64,000 bases of DNA from Candidatus Thiodiazotropha sp. (ex Codakia rugifera) (GCA_025656675.1 JAHXHN010000002.1:723302-787301); one strand, 5' to 3'. Positions 45,458-55,373 are shown, numbered from the stretch's first letter. Numbers and translations are program-made. Notes: generated from the sequence alone by a model not told the origin.

Positions 45458-47146
45458 ATGACTAATACAATGACTGGATTTGCATTTCGTCTCACTTCTT
45501 TTTTCTTTTGCATAGTTTTTTTATTGATTTCCACTCAATCGATTGCAGAAGATGAAGTGGTGGGAGTTAGTGGCAAAGAGAGCAATACGCTTTCTACCCT
45601 TCTTAATCTGGTTACGATTAAGGGAAATATCGAGAATGATATCAAGGCACTGAGTAAACGTATCGCAGTTGCGGATTCTGAAACTCAGAAGGCATCATTA
45701 AAGCAGCAACTGGCAAAGCTTGATGCAGACCTTACGTTAACTAAACATAACTTCGAAAATATCTCTGCGGGTGTCGATCTCACGAGTCTGCGTAGTAAGG
45801 ACGAAACTCAGATCGACCTCAAGAAAGAGTTGTTTTCGCTGTTGAAGCCCGCACTCGATGAGATGAAAGATATGACATCGAAAGTGCGTCAAAAGTCTGA
45901 ATTAAAGGAGAAAATCACCTACTACGGTGAAAGACTGGGTGTATTGGAAGGGGCATTAAGAAACATTGACCAACTGCGTCAGAAAAGTGATTCGGAAAAG
46001 TTGCAGTCATCGCTTGACTCACTCGCGGACGGCTGGCGAAAAGATCAGGCTTTCATGAGTAGCGAACACCAGGCGGCAAGGTTACAGCTTGATGAGCTGT
46101 TGGCTGCTGAAGTCTCGATAACAGATGCCTCTCAGAACTACCTGAAAAACTTTTTTCAACGACGTGGACTCTACCTGATAGAAGCATTATTGGTGGTTAC
46201 AGTCATCATACTTCTGTCTCGGTTTAGCCATAAGGCTATGCGACGCTTGATGCCTGGCTTTAAAAAGAAACATCGTAGCTTTCGTATCAGACTTTTAGAG
46301 CTAATACACAGAATAGTAACCACTTTGCTGGTCATCCTGGGTCCTATGGTTGTCTTCTACGTGGTTGAGGACTGGGTATTATTCAGTTTGAGCATTTTAT
46401 TGTTGTTAGGTATGGCTTGGGCACTTCGGCAGGCGCTACCTCGCTATTGGCACCAAATCCAACTTTTTCTGAATATCGGATCTGTACGCGAGGGTGAGCG
46501 TATATTAATGGATGGATTGCCTTGGCGTGTTGAACAGATCAATGTCTTTTCCACACTCGAAAATCCAGAAGCTGGAATTAAACAGCGGGTGCCGATTGAT
46601 GATCTGGTCGATCTTAAATCGAGGCCATGCGACCTGGATGAACCCTGGTTTCCCTGTAAAAAGAGTGATTGGGTGATACTCAGCGATGGAGTAAGAGCCA
46701 AAGTAACAGGGATATCACCTGAACTCGTACAACTGGTTGAACGGGGCGGTGCGCAGTTGACTTACCAGACCGGCGACTTTCTCGCTGCATCCCCACGCAA
46801 CCTGTCGACCAACTTCCGTATAAAGGAGGTAATCGGTGTTAGTTATTCACTGCAGAAAGAGAGTACCGGAACGATACCGGATGTACTGCACCGCTATATC
46901 CAGCAACGAGCCGAATTGGAGGGTTACGGAGAGCAGTTGCTCAGTCTGCGTGTTGAGCTCTCCTTAGCCAACAGCTCTTCCCTCGATATTGTAGTAATTG
47001 CTGATTTTAAAGGTGAATTAGGCGATCTTTACAATCGTCTGCGTCGTGCCATTCAACGTTGGAGTGTAGATGCCTGTACTGAAAACGGATGGGAGATTCC
47101 CTTTCCTCAGGTGACGGTGAGTGGTGCTCTCAATGAGCTTTCGTGA
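45458..47146 (+). CDS. MscS-superfamily mechanosensitive channel-like protein
   Basis: 562 residues. A signal peptide ends near STQSIAEDE. The periplasmic region (about 35-220) is coiled-coil rich. Transmembrane helices lie at about 235-255, 285-305 and 308-325. The MscS-type beta domain follows (SVREGERILMDGLPWRVEQIN, RVPIDDLVDLKSRP). A second similar unit comes after it (PCKKSDWVILSDGVRAKVTGI, TGDFLAASPRNLS), giving an apparent tandem beta domain before the alpha-beta end. The canonical Gly/Ala-rich pore helix is not obvious. Confidence 0.8.
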   Translation: MTNTMTGFAFRLTSFFFCIVFLLISTQSIAEDEVVGVSGKESNTLSTLLNLVTIKGNIENDIKALSKRIAVADSETQKASLKQQLAKLDADLTLTKHNFENISAGVDLTSLRSKDETQIDLKKELFSLLKPALDEMKDMTSKVRQKSELKEKITYYGERLGVLEGALRNIDQLRQKSDSEKLQSSLDSLADGWRKDQAFMSSEHQAARLQLDELLAAEVSITDASQNYLKNFFQRRGLYLIEALLVVTVIILLSRFSHKAMRRLMPGFKKKHRSFRIRLLELIHRIVTTLLVILGPMVVFYVVEDWVLFSLSILLLLGMAWALRQALPRYWHQIQLFLNIGSVREGERILMDGLPWRVEQINVFSTLENPEAGIKQRVPIDDLVDLKSRPCDLDEPWFPCKKSDWVILSDGVRAKVTGISPELVQLVERGGAQLTYQTGDFLAASPRNLSTNFRIKEVIGVSYSLQKESTGTIPDVLHRYIQQRAELEGYGEQLLSLRVELSLANSSSLDIVVIADFKGELGDLYNRLRRAIQRWSVDACTENGWEIPFPQVTVSGALNELS

Positions 47147-47306
47147 ATTTGATCTATGCTTCCATTTAGCGTCGATCCGGAAACACTGATACAGAAATCG
47201 TAAAGATCACACATGAATCTGGACTTTGGGATCACATATTTTTTAAAAAAAATAGCAGTTTCTGGGAAGGCACAAGCTGACCGTATCTAACAATCGGGGA
47301 GATATG

Positions 47307-47504
47307 ATGAAACTGGAATATGATGTCATCGAAGATCAGTATGACGATACCACACACATCAGAAGCATGACGGAGCAGGCTCGCGTGCCCGGAGGGGGCT
47401 GGTTGTTACGCACTACGCTCTATACACCACATCACATCAGTGTGAATGTGGTGAATCTAGCCCAGGCGAAAAAAAAGAAGACGCTGTATAAACCGGTTCG
47501 TTAA
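47307..47504 (+). CDS. Small protein of unknown function
   Basis: 65 residues from the second of two adjacent ATGs; GGGGAG sits at a better distance from it. Acidic N-terminus, a central GGGWLLRTTLYTPHHISVNVVNL beta-rich part and a Lys-rich tail (AKKKKTLYKPVR). No known domain. It ends 5 bp from the convergent moaA stop. Confidence 0.6.
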   Translation: MKLEYDVIEDQYDDTTHIRSMTEQARVPGGGWLLRTTLYTPHHISVNVVNLAQAKKKKTLYKPVR

Positions 47505-47509
47505 GGTCC

Positions 47510-48484
47510 TCAACCTCCAAGGGCCGACATGGGTCGGATGATGGCGGTTGGCGATTCGTCGAAGTGATGCCTCTCCGGTTTGCGTGCAATAGCTGATTTG
47601 ATAGCTTCACGTATCTCTTGGTCTGATGCACCAGCACGCATCATCGGTCGTAATGCGAGACTATCCTCCTGACCGAGACAGAGATGCAGGTCACCTGTTA
47701 CAGACATTCGTACACGATTACAGGTGTCACAGAAGTGCTGTGATTGGGGGGTAATAAAGCCGATAACCAGGTTGGATTCATCAATTTGGAAATAGCGTGC
47801 CGGACCACTGCCACGCATTGCAGCCGGTTTTAGACTGTATCGCGTCCTAAGCCGAGTTTCGATCTCTGAGAGAGGCATATAGTGTTCAGTGGCTGACTGC
47901 CCGCCTTTTCCTACCGGCATGGTTTCGATGAAGCGCAGTGTCAATTCATGCTCCATGCAATACGCCACCATACTTTCGACTTCATCATCATTGATGCCAC
48001 GCATGATGACCATATTGAGCTTAATCGGGGATAAACCGCAGGTTTTGGCATATTCGATGCCCTCCAGAACCGGTTTCAGCTGACTACCGGTGATCTCCTG
48101 GAATTTCTTCTCATTGAGGGAATCGAGACTGATATTGAGACGCCGTACACCCGCTGCACTTAATGATTTGGCAAACTGACTGAGTCGGGATGCGTTGGTG
48201 CTGAGCGATAACTCTTCGATACCAGGGATCCCGGATATCCGACTAGCGATCTCATCCAGCTCCTTGCGTACAAGGGGTTCCCCGCCAGTGAGCCTGACAT
48301 GTTTCACTCCCAGTACTGCAAATTGACTGACCAGTCGCTCAATTTCACCGGGTGTCAGCCAATCACTGGGTGTTTCGAAATCTCTATGGCTTCTGGGAAG
48401 GCAGTAGAAACAACGAAAATCACAACGGTCTGTGACAGATAAGCGTAGGTACTCAATATGTCTGCCGAACGGGTCACTTAGCAT
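47510..48484 (-). CDS. moaA: GTP 3',8-cyclase (molybdenum cofactor biosynthesis protein A)
   Basis: A radical-SAM enzyme of 324 residues converting GTP to the first pterin intermediate of molybdenum cofactor. The N-terminal cluster is CDFRCFYC; VRLTGGEPL and SLSTN follow. The second cluster has CDTCNRVRMSVTGDLHLC, and the protein ends in GG as needed for activation. It lies downstream of napC on the same strand, consistent with Mo supply to NapA and formate dehydrogenase. Confidence 0.96.
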   Translation of the reverse strand: MLSDPFGRHIEYLRLSVTDRCDFRCFYCLPRSHRDFETPSDWLTPGEIERLVSQFAVLGVKHVRLTGGEPLVRKELDEIASRISGIPGIEELSLSTNASRLSQFAKSLSAAGVRRLNISLDSLNEKKFQEITGSQLKPVLEGIEYAKTCGLSPIKLNMVIMRGINDDEVESMVAYCMEHELTLRFIETMPVGKGGQSATEHYMPLSEIETRLRTRYSLKPAAMRGSGPARYFQIDESNLVIGFITPQSQHFCDTCNRVRMSVTGDLHLCLGQEDSLALRPMMRAGASDQEIREAIKSAIARKPERHHFDESPTAIIRPMSALGG

Positions 48485-48535
48485 GGTCGCCTCTCGCCCA
48501 ATCGAATTTATTTATGTGCCTATGATTCAACGAGA

Positions 48536-48566
48536 CTGGGGAGCAGGTCAACTGTTTTCTCCCCAG
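48536..48566. terminator. 8-bp inverted repeat downstream of napC
   Basis: CTGGGGAG (48536-48543) and CTCCCCAG (48559-48566), loop 15 nt, between napC and moaA. No T-run follows on the minus strand, so this is a weak or Rho-assisted terminator at best. Confidence 0.4.
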
Positions 48567-48603
48567 ACCGGTGAAAAGTTATTAAGAATACCTAGGGTTG
48601 GTA

Positions 48604-49176
48604 TCAAAAATCTGCATTTGGATCAAATCCTTCGGGTAAGGAGTGAGCAATGCCTTTATGGCAGTCGATGCAGGTCTTTTTCGGTGCATTACCGTCGACT
48701 GCATCCCAGTAGTGAGGGTCATGCTGTTCCGAGCTGCGTGGAGCCTGTTTATCCAGGTCCATGGAGATGAATTTGTGGCAGTTGCGGCATTCACGGGAGT
48801 CGGTTTTTTTCATGGAACGCCAGACGTTCTGTGCCAATTCAAGCCGTTTTTCCTCGAATTTCTCGGGTGTGTCGATAGTACCCAGCATCTTGTGGTATAG
48901 CTCATTGGTCGCCTGGATCTTGCGCACGAACTTATGTATCCACTCTTTGGGTACATGACAGTCAGGGCAGGTAGCCCGGACGCCGGTCCTGTTGGAAAAG
49001 TGAACCGTTTCTTGTAGTTCCAGATATACCGTCTGCTCCATTTCATGACATGAAATGCAGAAGGTCTCTGTATTGGTCATTTCCATCGCGGTGTTGAATC
49101 CACCCCATAGTACGATACCGGCGACGATACCGATAACGATCAGGAACAGACCACCTCTTTTTTTTGCTTCGCTCAT
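48604..49176 (-). CDS. napC: NapC/NirT-family tetraheme cytochrome c
   Basis: 190 residues anchored by one N-terminal helix (GGLFLIVIGIVAGIVLWGG), with four CxxCH haem sites: CISCH, CPDCH, CRNCH and CIDCH. It takes electrons from the quinol pool and hands them to NapB/NapA. It is the last gene of napFDAGHBC. Confidence 0.96.
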   Translation of the reverse strand: MSEAKKRGGLFLIVIGIVAGIVLWGGFNTAMEMTNTETFCISCHEMEQTVYLELQETVHFSNRTGVRATCPDCHVPKEWIHKFVRKIQATNELYHKMLGTIDTPEKFEEKRLELAQNVWRSMKKTDSRECRNCHKFISMDLDKQAPRSSEQHDPHYWDAVDGNAPKKTCIDCHKGIAHSLPEGFDPNADF

Positions 49177-49214
49177 TGTTACACCAAATTTGTTTTGTAC
49201 TACTGCCAGCCTGG

Positions 49215-49240
49215 TTGGGCCTCCTGGTCAGGAGGCCCAA
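49215..49240. other. Strong intercistronic hairpin between napB and napC
   Basis: TTGGGCCTCCT and its exact reverse complement, with a GGTC loop (11-bp stem). It has no T-run on the minus strand, so it more likely stabilises or processes mRNA than terminates. Confidence 0.5.
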
Positions 49241-49247
49241 AGCATGG

Positions 49248-49673
49248 CTATTTCGCACCCTGAAAGTTGTTCTGTACCAGTGGATCGGCGCCCATCTGGG
49301 GTGCATGACACTGATTACAGAAATAGCGGCGACTGGAGACTGTCTTCAGTACCTTGCCGTCACGATCCTCATAGTGGCTATCACCCACTTTAGGCGCTTT
49401 CTCTTTCTCATAGGTGGCTTCACTATGGCACTTCATGCAACCATTATTTTTCAGGTTGATTTCGTACTTGTCCACTTCATGAGGAACCATAGGTGGTTGC
49501 AACTTGTAACTGCGTTCGATACCGCCCTTGACATTGACGAGCTTTAAATTGGCTGGCTTTTTTGCTGCGTTATTCAGTTCATCGCCACGCAGTGATTGAA
49601 CATCAGCCAGCAACGCAGTCGACAAGAACATGGCTGCTATTGCCGCTATGGTTAATAGTGCGATCTTTTTCAT
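49248..49673 (-). CDS. napB: Diheme cytochrome c subunit of periplasmic nitrate reductase
   Basis: 141 residues from ATG 49673 (GGAG 6 nt upstream; two earlier ATGs are weaker). A signal peptide ends near LLADVQ. Two haem sites, CMKCH and CNQCH, and the family segment PPMVPHEVDKYEI are present. It transfers electrons to NapA in the periplasm. Confidence 0.95.
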   Translation of the reverse strand: MKKIALLTIAAIAAMFLSTALLADVQSLRGDELNNAAKKPANLKLVNVKGGIERSYKLQPPMVPHEVDKYEINLKNNGCMKCHSEATYEKEKAPKVGDSHYEDRDGKVLKTVSSRRYFCNQCHAPQMGADPLVQNNFQGAK

Positions 49674-49721
49674 ACCTTTCTCCATCATCACTCTCTAAAC
49701 AGAAATTGTTTGATGTACCGG

Positions 49722-50630
49722 TCAGACCCGGACACCCCGATTGATTTCATCCTCACGCTTGTACTCGTCTATTTTAATGGCGTGACGACCGCCATAACTG
49801 AAAACATCTTTGGCACAGATATCGATGCAACGTCCGCAATTGGTGCAGTCAGAAGAGAGAATCACGGGACTCAGGCCCTTTTTCTCTCCCTTCAGCGCCG
49901 GCTTGATGACTTGCGGCTCCGGACAAACCACGTAGCACTCCATGCAATCGTTGCAGGCTTGACGCTGGAGGGCATTCACCTTCAGCAGACTCTTGCTTCC
50001 GACCAGGTTGTAGAAGGCGCCTACCGGACAGATATGCCCGCACCAGCCATCCTTTGCCACCAGCAGATCGAACAGGAAGATCCCGGCGATCATGATCCAG
50101 GCGGCTCCCATGCTGAACACGATTCCACGGAACATCATGGAAACCGGATTGACCAACTCCCAGACAATCCCGCCGGTTACGACCAATGGCAGAATCAATG
50201 TAAGTGTCAGCATCCAGTAACGTGTCGTTCGTGAGATCTGCGAAGTCGTGCGGATACCCAGCTTACGTCTTAGCCAAGCGGCTAAATCGGTAACCATATT
50301 GACCGGACAGACCCAGGAACAGTAGACACGACCACCCACCAGCATGTAGAAGAGCAGTACGATCACGACACCAATGATGGCGGCTGTCTCTGGGACAACA
50401 CCGGATAGCATGGCTTGCAGCAGGACATAGGGATCGGTCAGTGGAAGAAAATCCAGGGTCAGACTGGAAGCCAGGTTTCCCTTCACTATCCATAACCCAA
50501 ACCAGGGTCCGGTCAGAAACAGCGCCAGAATCCCGAGCTGACTGAGCCGGCGCAGGATCAAGAACTTATGGGACTTGAACCAGCCCTTTGCTGCAATCGC
50601 ATCATCACCCAATGTTGTCATATCGACCAT
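49722..50630 (-). CDS. napH: Quinol dehydrogenase membrane component NapH
   Basis: 302 residues from ATG 50630, directly after the napG stop. Four or five membrane helices are visible. The CSWVCPVNMVTD and CGHICPVGAFYN motifs mark the NapH/NosR family, and two ferredoxin clusters lie near the end (CNDCMECYVVCPEP, CTNCGRCIDICAKDVF). With NapG it forms an alternative quinol-oxidising route. Confidence 0.95.
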   Translation of the reverse strand: MVDMTTLGDDAIAAKGWFKSHKFLILRRLSQLGILALFLTGPWFGLWIVKGNLASSLTLDFLPLTDPYVLLQAMLSGVVPETAAIIGVVIVLLFYMLVGGRVYCSWVCPVNMVTDLAAWLRRKLGIRTTSQISRTTRYWMLTLTLILPLVVTGGIVWELVNPVSMMFRGIVFSMGAAWIMIAGIFLFDLLVAKDGWCGHICPVGAFYNLVGSKSLLKVNALQRQACNDCMECYVVCPEPQVIKPALKGEKKGLSPVILSSDCTNCGRCIDICAKDVFSYGGRHAIKIDEYKREDEINRGVRV

Positions 50631-50631
50631 A

Positions 50632-51489
50632 CTACTTGTCCATAAATCCGCTATTGAGTGTATCCAGAGGATTGGAAGAGAACGGTGTCTCTTCTGCCTC
50701 ACCTTCAATGATCAAACCTTCACCTTGCAGGTCGTAACGCACCCCTTCGGGCAGGTTATAACGATGCTCGGTGTCGGGTGTGACCAATGACTCGCCCGCT
50801 TTGTCTTTCTCCTTCCAGCCCAAACGGTAATGCTTGCCCAGCTCGCCTTTTGCCAGATGCATTGGGAAGATCTTAATGGCAGCCTCTTCCAGAATGCAGG
50901 CACGTTCACACAATCCACAGCCGGTACAGGCATCGGAGTGCACCACCGGAATAAACAGCGCATGCTTTCCAGAACGCGTGTTGTGCTGCATATCCAGGCT
51001 GATGGCGCGACCCCGAATGGGACAGACGTTAAAGCAGACTTCACAGCGCAGGCCGTGAAACGCAATACAGCTCTCCTGATCGATGACGACCGCCAAACCC
51101 ATGCGTGACTCTTCGATATCTTTCAAGTCGTGATCCAGTGCATTGGTCGGGCAGGCCACCACACAAGGAATGTCCTCACACATTTCACAAGGCCCGGTGC
51201 GGGCGATGAAATAGGGCGTTCCCGTGGCGACCTCATCCCCGACTTCACCCAGAAAAAGGATGTCGTAAGGGCAGTCCCGTACACACAGACCACAGCGAAT
51301 ACAGGCTCCGAGAAAATCCTCCTCCGGTAGGGCACCGGGTGGACGTACGTAGTTAGCCGGCATGGATGAGGCTCGATTGGAATAGGCACCCAGGCCCAGT
51401 CCAACCAATCCCACGCCACAGGCTGTCTTGAGCATGTTGCCCAGGAACTGCCGCCGGTTTAGTTCACTTTTTTTCTCAGATTCTGACAT
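50632..51489 (-). CDS. napG: Ferredoxin-type protein NapG
   Basis: 285 residues. A Tat-type signal (NRRQFLGN) leads to a periplasmic protein with four [4Fe-4S] motifs (CIRCGLCVRDCP, CEMCEDIPCVVACP, CEVCFNVCP, CTGCGLCERACI). It works with NapH in quinol oxidation for nitrate reduction. An 81-bp gap containing a hairpin separates it from napA. Confidence 0.95.
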   Translation of the reverse strand: MSESEKKSELNRRQFLGNMLKTACGVGLVGLGLGAYSNRASSMPANYVRPPGALPEEDFLGACIRCGLCVRDCPYDILFLGEVGDEVATGTPYFIARTGPCEMCEDIPCVVACPTNALDHDLKDIEESRMGLAVVIDQESCIAFHGLRCEVCFNVCPIRGRAISLDMQHNTRSGKHALFIPVVHSDACTGCGLCERACILEEAAIKIFPMHLAKGELGKHYRLGWKEKDKAGESLVTPDTEHRYNLPEGVRYDLQGEGLIIEGEAEETPFSSNPLDTLNSGFMDK

Positions 51490-51534
51490 GACTGATTGAT
51501 ACTGCGATTCAGCTTATCCGTTTCCAGTTAAAAG

Positions 51535-51559
51535 GCCGGTCCGGTTGACCCGGACCGGC
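51535..51559 (-). terminator. Hairpin with short T-run between napA and napG
   Basis: GCCGGTCCGG and CCGGACCGGC form a perfect 10-bp GC-rich stem with a 5-nt loop. On the minus strand it is followed by CTTTTAA. It sits just after the napA stop and could partly terminate, lowering napGHBC relative to napFDA. Confidence 0.55.
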
Positions 51560-51570
51560 ATTTGTACAAG

Positions 51571-54141
51571 CTAGGCGCGTGAGATCTTCACTGCACACTT
51601 CTTGTAATCCGTCTCTTTAGACAACGGATCGGTTTGGTCCAGCGTGAGCTTATTGACCAGACGACCGGCATCGAACCAGGGAACGAAGACAAGGCCTTCT
51701 GGACACTTGTTACGGCCCTTAGTATCGATCTTACAAACGATCTCGCCCCGACGGGAGCTGATCTTGGCTGTAGCACCGTTACGTAACCGACGCTTCTTGG
51801 CATCTTTCGGGTTCATATAGATCACGGCATCGGGTACGGCACGATAGAGCTCAGGCACACGACGTGTCATTGAGCCGGAGTGCCAATGCTCCAGTACGCG
51901 ACCGGTGCAGAGCCACAGATCAAACTCTTTATCTGGTGGCTCGGCTGCAGGTTCATAAGGTGCGGTGATGATATTGGCCCGTCCGTCCGGCTTACCGTAG
52001 AACTTGACGCCTTCACCTTTGGCAACATGCGGGTCATAACCTTCACGGAAACGCCACAGGGTCTCCTTACCGTCAATCACCGGCCAGCGCAGACCGCGCA
52101 CCTTGTGGTAGGTGTCGAACTCAGCCATCTCATGGCCTTTCTTTGGAATGCCTTCAGCCGAGTTGAACAGGCGGTACTCTTCGAACAGGCCCTTTTGAAC
52201 GTAGAAACCAAAGTCGGCAGACTCGTGGTTGTTGTACTTGTTGCCGCGGCTGTCGGTGACCTGTTCCGCAGGGAACTTGTTGACCTCACCGTTGGCGTAG
52301 AGTACGTCGTAAAGGGTTTTGCCCGCATATTCCGGTTTTTTGGCAATCAGATCAGCCGGCCAGACGTCCTCAACCTTGATGTACTTGGAGAACTCCATGA
52401 GCTGCCAGACGTCGGATTTTGACTCGCCTGGTGCGGATACCTGTTCGCGCCAGAACTGAGTGCGTCGCTCGGCGTTGCCATAAGCACCCTCTTTTTCGAT
52501 CCACATGGCAGTCGGCAGGATCAGGTCTGCAGCCTGGGCCGAAACTGTCGGGTAGGGGTCGGAGACGGTGATGAAGTTATCCGGGTTGCGCCAACCGGGA
52601 AGACTCTCGTCATTCATGTTGGCAGCGGCCTGCATATTGTTGTTACACATGACCCAGAAGGTATTCATCTTGCCGTCTTTCAGTGCACGATGCATGGCGA
52701 CCGCGTGAATCAGCGTCTTGCCCATGGGCTTGCCGCTGATGTCCGATTGATCGGCTTTATCAGTTTTACCGTTAGCCCGGGGAATAGTGCCTGCAGGCAG
52801 CTTCCAGGTCTTCTCGGCAAACTTACAGTGTGCATCTTTCTTGGTCACCAGATCGGCGGGCAGACGGTGAGTGAAGGTGCCGACTTCGCGTGCGGTACCG
52901 CAGGCAGAAGGCTGACCGGTCAGTGAGAAGGGGCTGTTGCCCGGCTCGGCAATCTTGCCCATCAGCAGATGGACGTTGTAGCAGAGGCCGTTGACCCAGA
53001 CACCGCGGGTATGCTGGTTGAAACCCATGGTCCAGTAGGAAGCGACCTTCTTGTTGGGATCCGCATAGGCCTTGGCCAGTCTCAGCAGCTTGTCCTTGGG
53101 CACCTTGGAGAGCTTGGAAGCGTGCTCCAATGTGTAAGGTTCCACTGACTTGGCGTACTCTTCAAAACTGATTTTGGAGAGCTTGCCCTTATTCCGGTTC
53201 TTGGCCGCTTTTTCACGGGGATCCGAGGCGCGCAAGCCGTAGCCGATATCGGTCGGGGTCTTGGTGAAATTAACGTGCTTGTCGATGAACTCCTTATTAT
53301 ACGCCTTGTTCTGGATGATGTAGTTGGCGATATAGTTGAGGATGGCCAGATCGGTCTGCGGTTCGAAAACCATACCGTTATCGGCCAGCTCATAACAACG
53401 ATGCTCATAGGTGGAGAGTACGTGGACTTCACAACCCGGCTTGGTCAGGCGGGTGTCGGTAAGACGCGACCAGAGGATCGGATGCATCTCCGCCATATTG
53501 GCGCCCCAGAGCACGAATACGTCAGCATGTTCCAGATCGTCATAGCAACCCATCGGCTCATCGATACCGAAACCACGCATGAAGGCGCCCACAGCGGAAG
53601 CCATACAGTGACGGGCATTTGGCTCAAGACTGTTGGAACGGAAACCCGCCTTCAACAACTTTGAGGCCGCATAGCCTTCCCAGACGGTCCATTGGCCGGA
53701 ACCGAACATGCCGATACCCTTAGGACCTTTGGCCTTGCGGGCTGCGACCCATTTTTCGGCCATGGTCTTGAAGGCCTCGTCCCAGGAGACCGCCTCGAAC
53801 TTACCGTTCTTGTCGTACTTACCGTTGGTTTTACGCAGCAGGGGCTTGGTCAGGCGATCCTCTCCGTAGAGAATCTTCGGTAAAAAGTAACCCTTGATAC
53901 AGTTCAGGCCCTTGTTGACCGGTGCGTCAGGATCGCCCTGACTGGCCACCACCTTGCCGTCCTTGACACCCATCAGAACGCTACAGCCGGTACCGCAATA
54001 ACGGCAAGCTGCCTTGTCCCAACGGATACCATCATCTGCGTCGGCTGCTACGGCATTAGTTACCGGCAGGGTAACGCCAGCCACTGAGGCTGCTGCTGCC
54101 ACTGCGTTGCTCTTAATAAAATCTCGTCTAGTTAATTTCAC
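51571..54141 (-). CDS. napA: Periplasmic nitrate reductase catalytic subunit
   Basis: 856 residues with a Tat signal TRRDFIK and cleavage near NAVAAD. The [4Fe-4S] site is CRYCGTGC (C46, C49, C53) with C81. The molybdenum ligand is Cys179 in NARHCMAS. The remainder is a full bis-MGD molybdoenzyme, including [12 protein letters not shown] near the C-terminus. It reduces nitrate to nitrite in the periplasm. The start overlaps napD by 14 bp, indicating coupled translation. Confidence 0.97.
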   Translation of the reverse strand: MKLTRRDFIKSNAVAAAASVAGVTLPVTNAVAADADDGIRWDKAACRYCGTGCSVLMGVKDGKVVASQGDPDAPVNKGLNCIKGYFLPKILYGEDRLTKPLLRKTNGKYDKNGKFEAVSWDEAFKTMAEKWVAARKAKGPKGIGMFGSGQWTVWEGYAASKLLKAGFRSNSLEPNARHCMASAVGAFMRGFGIDEPMGCYDDLEHADVFVLWGANMAEMHPILWSRLTDTRLTKPGCEVHVLSTYEHRCYELADNGMVFEPQTDLAILNYIANYIIQNKAYNKEFIDKHVNFTKTPTDIGYGLRASDPREKAAKNRNKGKLSKISFEEYAKSVEPYTLEHASKLSKVPKDKLLRLAKAYADPNKKVASYWTMGFNQHTRGVWVNGLCYNVHLLMGKIAEPGNSPFSLTGQPSACGTAREVGTFTHRLPADLVTKKDAHCKFAEKTWKLPAGTIPRANGKTDKADQSDISGKPMGKTLIHAVAMHRALKDGKMNTFWVMCNNNMQAAANMNDESLPGWRNPDNFITVSDPYPTVSAQAADLILPTAMWIEKEGAYGNAERRTQFWREQVSAPGESKSDVWQLMEFSKYIKVEDVWPADLIAKKPEYAGKTLYDVLYANGEVNKFPAEQVTDSRGNKYNNHESADFGFYVQKGLFEEYRLFNSAEGIPKKGHEMAEFDTYHKVRGLRWPVIDGKETLWRFREGYDPHVAKGEGVKFYGKPDGRANIITAPYEPAAEPPDKEFDLWLCTGRVLEHWHSGSMTRRVPELYRAVPDAVIYMNPKDAKKRRLRNGATAKISSRRGEIVCKIDTKGRNKCPEGLVFVPWFDAGRLVNKLTLDQTDPLSKETDYKKCAVKISRA

Positions 54142-54397
54142 GGTTCATTTCCTCCATCGACTCTTCACCGCCATAGTGGTAAATCAGTACTGTATTTACG
54201 ACGCCTTCAACGTCGCGTAATGCATTCATTTTGTCAGACACCGGAGAGACCGTTTCACCCTCGTCCTCCACAGTGACAATCAGTTTGTCTTCCTCCAGTC
54301 CTCCATGGACCTCAACCCCATGGAATGCTTGCAGGCGTTCCGAGACCAAAGGTCCCGACGCCGGCTTGGTATGAACGATTAGACTGCATATATTCAT
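54128..54397 (-). CDS. napD: NapD, chaperone for NapA export
   Basis: 89 residues from ATG 54397. [11 protein letters not shown] at the start and the short ferredoxin-like fold are typical; NapD binds the NapA Tat signal. GGAG lies 10 nt upstream. It lies between napF and napA in the operon. Confidence 0.93.
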   Translation of the reverse strand: MNICSLIVHTKPASGPLVSERLQAFHGVEVHGGLEEDKLIVTVEDEGETVSPVSDKMNALRDVEGVVNTVLIYHYGGEESMEEMNREIN

Positions 54398-54424
54398 GAA
54401 TGAATATCTCCCCACATTGATGTG

Positions 54425-54937
54425 TTATGCCGCATGTTCCTGCTGCGTAGGTGTAATGGTTATGGAATGACTGGGACAGACCGACACGCATTCGCCACAA
54501 CCAGAACAACTGAGCTGGTCAAGTAGTGGTGTTGAGCGTCCTCCCGTCTCCAGTTTGAAACGGATCGCAGATTCATCGCAGATATCGCCACAGCTTCTGC
54601 AGACCACGCCATTGATTGACAGGCATGATTCATCGATCATGACATCCAGTGTCCATGGTGGTGACGTCAGTTCGGTAGGAAAGGTTAAAGCCTGGTGCTT
54701 GCAAGCCTTAACGCAGTCTCCACAAAAGGTGCAATGTCCATGCGAGAAGTTGACTATCGGGAAACCCTCCGCTCCATTCTCGATGACATTGGTTGGGCAA
54801 GCATCGGTGCATTCAGCGCAACGCTGACACAGATCGGTGAATAGTGACTCTGGTTGAGACCAGGGGGGGCGAATCCCGCGACGGCGGCCACTCAGGTCAC
54901 CGCGGAGTAACTGAAATCTATCGATGGATGTCCGCAA
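54425..54937 (-). CDS. napF: Ferredoxin-type protein NapF
   Basis: 170 residues from TTG 54937, with GAGG 8 nt upstream and an in-frame TAA just before it. It has RRRGIRPPW at the N-terminus and iron-sulfur motifs CQRCAECTDACPTNVI, CTFCGDCVKACKH, CRSCGDICDE and CSGCGECVSVCP. It is a cytoplasmic partner of NapA maturation. First gene of the nap operon. Confidence 0.94.
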   Translation of the reverse strand: MRTSIDRFQLLRGDLSGRRRGIRPPWSQPESLFTDLCQRCAECTDACPTNVIENGAEGFPIVNFSHGHCTFCGDCVKACKHQALTFPTELTSPPWTLDVMIDESCLSINGVVCRSCGDICDESAIRFKLETGGRSTPLLDQLSCSGCGECVSVCPSHSITITPTQQEHAA

Positions 54938-55041
54938 CAGTTATGCCTCAAATGAGGGTGGCAAAAAAGTTGTCATCTAGCGTCGATTTTGCGCCAATCA
55001 ATGACTGGTGTGAAGTGTTTCACTTGGTCTGAACAACTGCT

Positions 55042-55055
55042 TTGATACGGATCAA
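55042..55055. promoter_or_regulatory. FNR/ANR box upstream of nap operon
   Basis: TTGATACGGATCAA is a perfect TTGAT-N4-ATCAA site, about 110 bp upstream of the napF start. It implies activation under oxygen limitation. Confidence 0.75.
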
Positions 55056-55125
55056 ATTTTGATGGGATAAATTGAGCAAAAATTAAATAAATTCAAAGAG
55101 TCACCAAATTATTGGTAGAGCAAAA

Positions 55126-55162
55126 TACCCCAAATTGGGTAATAGGTATTAACTTAGGGGTA
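55126..55162. promoter_or_regulatory. NarL/NarP heptamer cluster with a 7-2-7 inverted pair
   Basis: TACCCCA-AA-TTGGGTA (55126-55141) has the 7-2-7 layout of NarL/NarP sites. Two further matches to AKRRGTA lie at 55142-55148 (ATAGGTA) and 55156-55162 (AGGGGTA). The NarXL pair is encoded just upstream, so nitrate control of nap is likely. Confidence 0.65.
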
Positions 55163-55199
55163 GAGCGAGGTAAGGCTGCTGGAAATTGTGAGGTGAAAT

Positions 55200-55217
55200 A
55201 TTAGGGTTCACCCTAAT
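55200..55217. promoter_or_regulatory. Perfect 8-2-8 palindrome in the narL-nap intergenic region
   Basis: ATTAGGGT-TC-ACCCTAAT. It does not fit the NarL heptamer orientation or FNR consensus. A third TTAGGGT occurs near 55281. It may be a site for another regulator. The 436-bp gap 54938-55373 otherwise shows only the sites listed. Confidence 0.4.
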
Positions 55218-55373
55218 TTATAAGTATCTGAGAAATTTCCTATGTAACAAATTGATGATTTGACCACTAACTGATGTAGTTAGGGTTGCAGAATCCTTGG
55301 TACCCTCTTGGGATGATTGCCCGTAATCCTAAATGACAATTGCTAATCGTTGACTGGTATTTGGACAGGTAAC

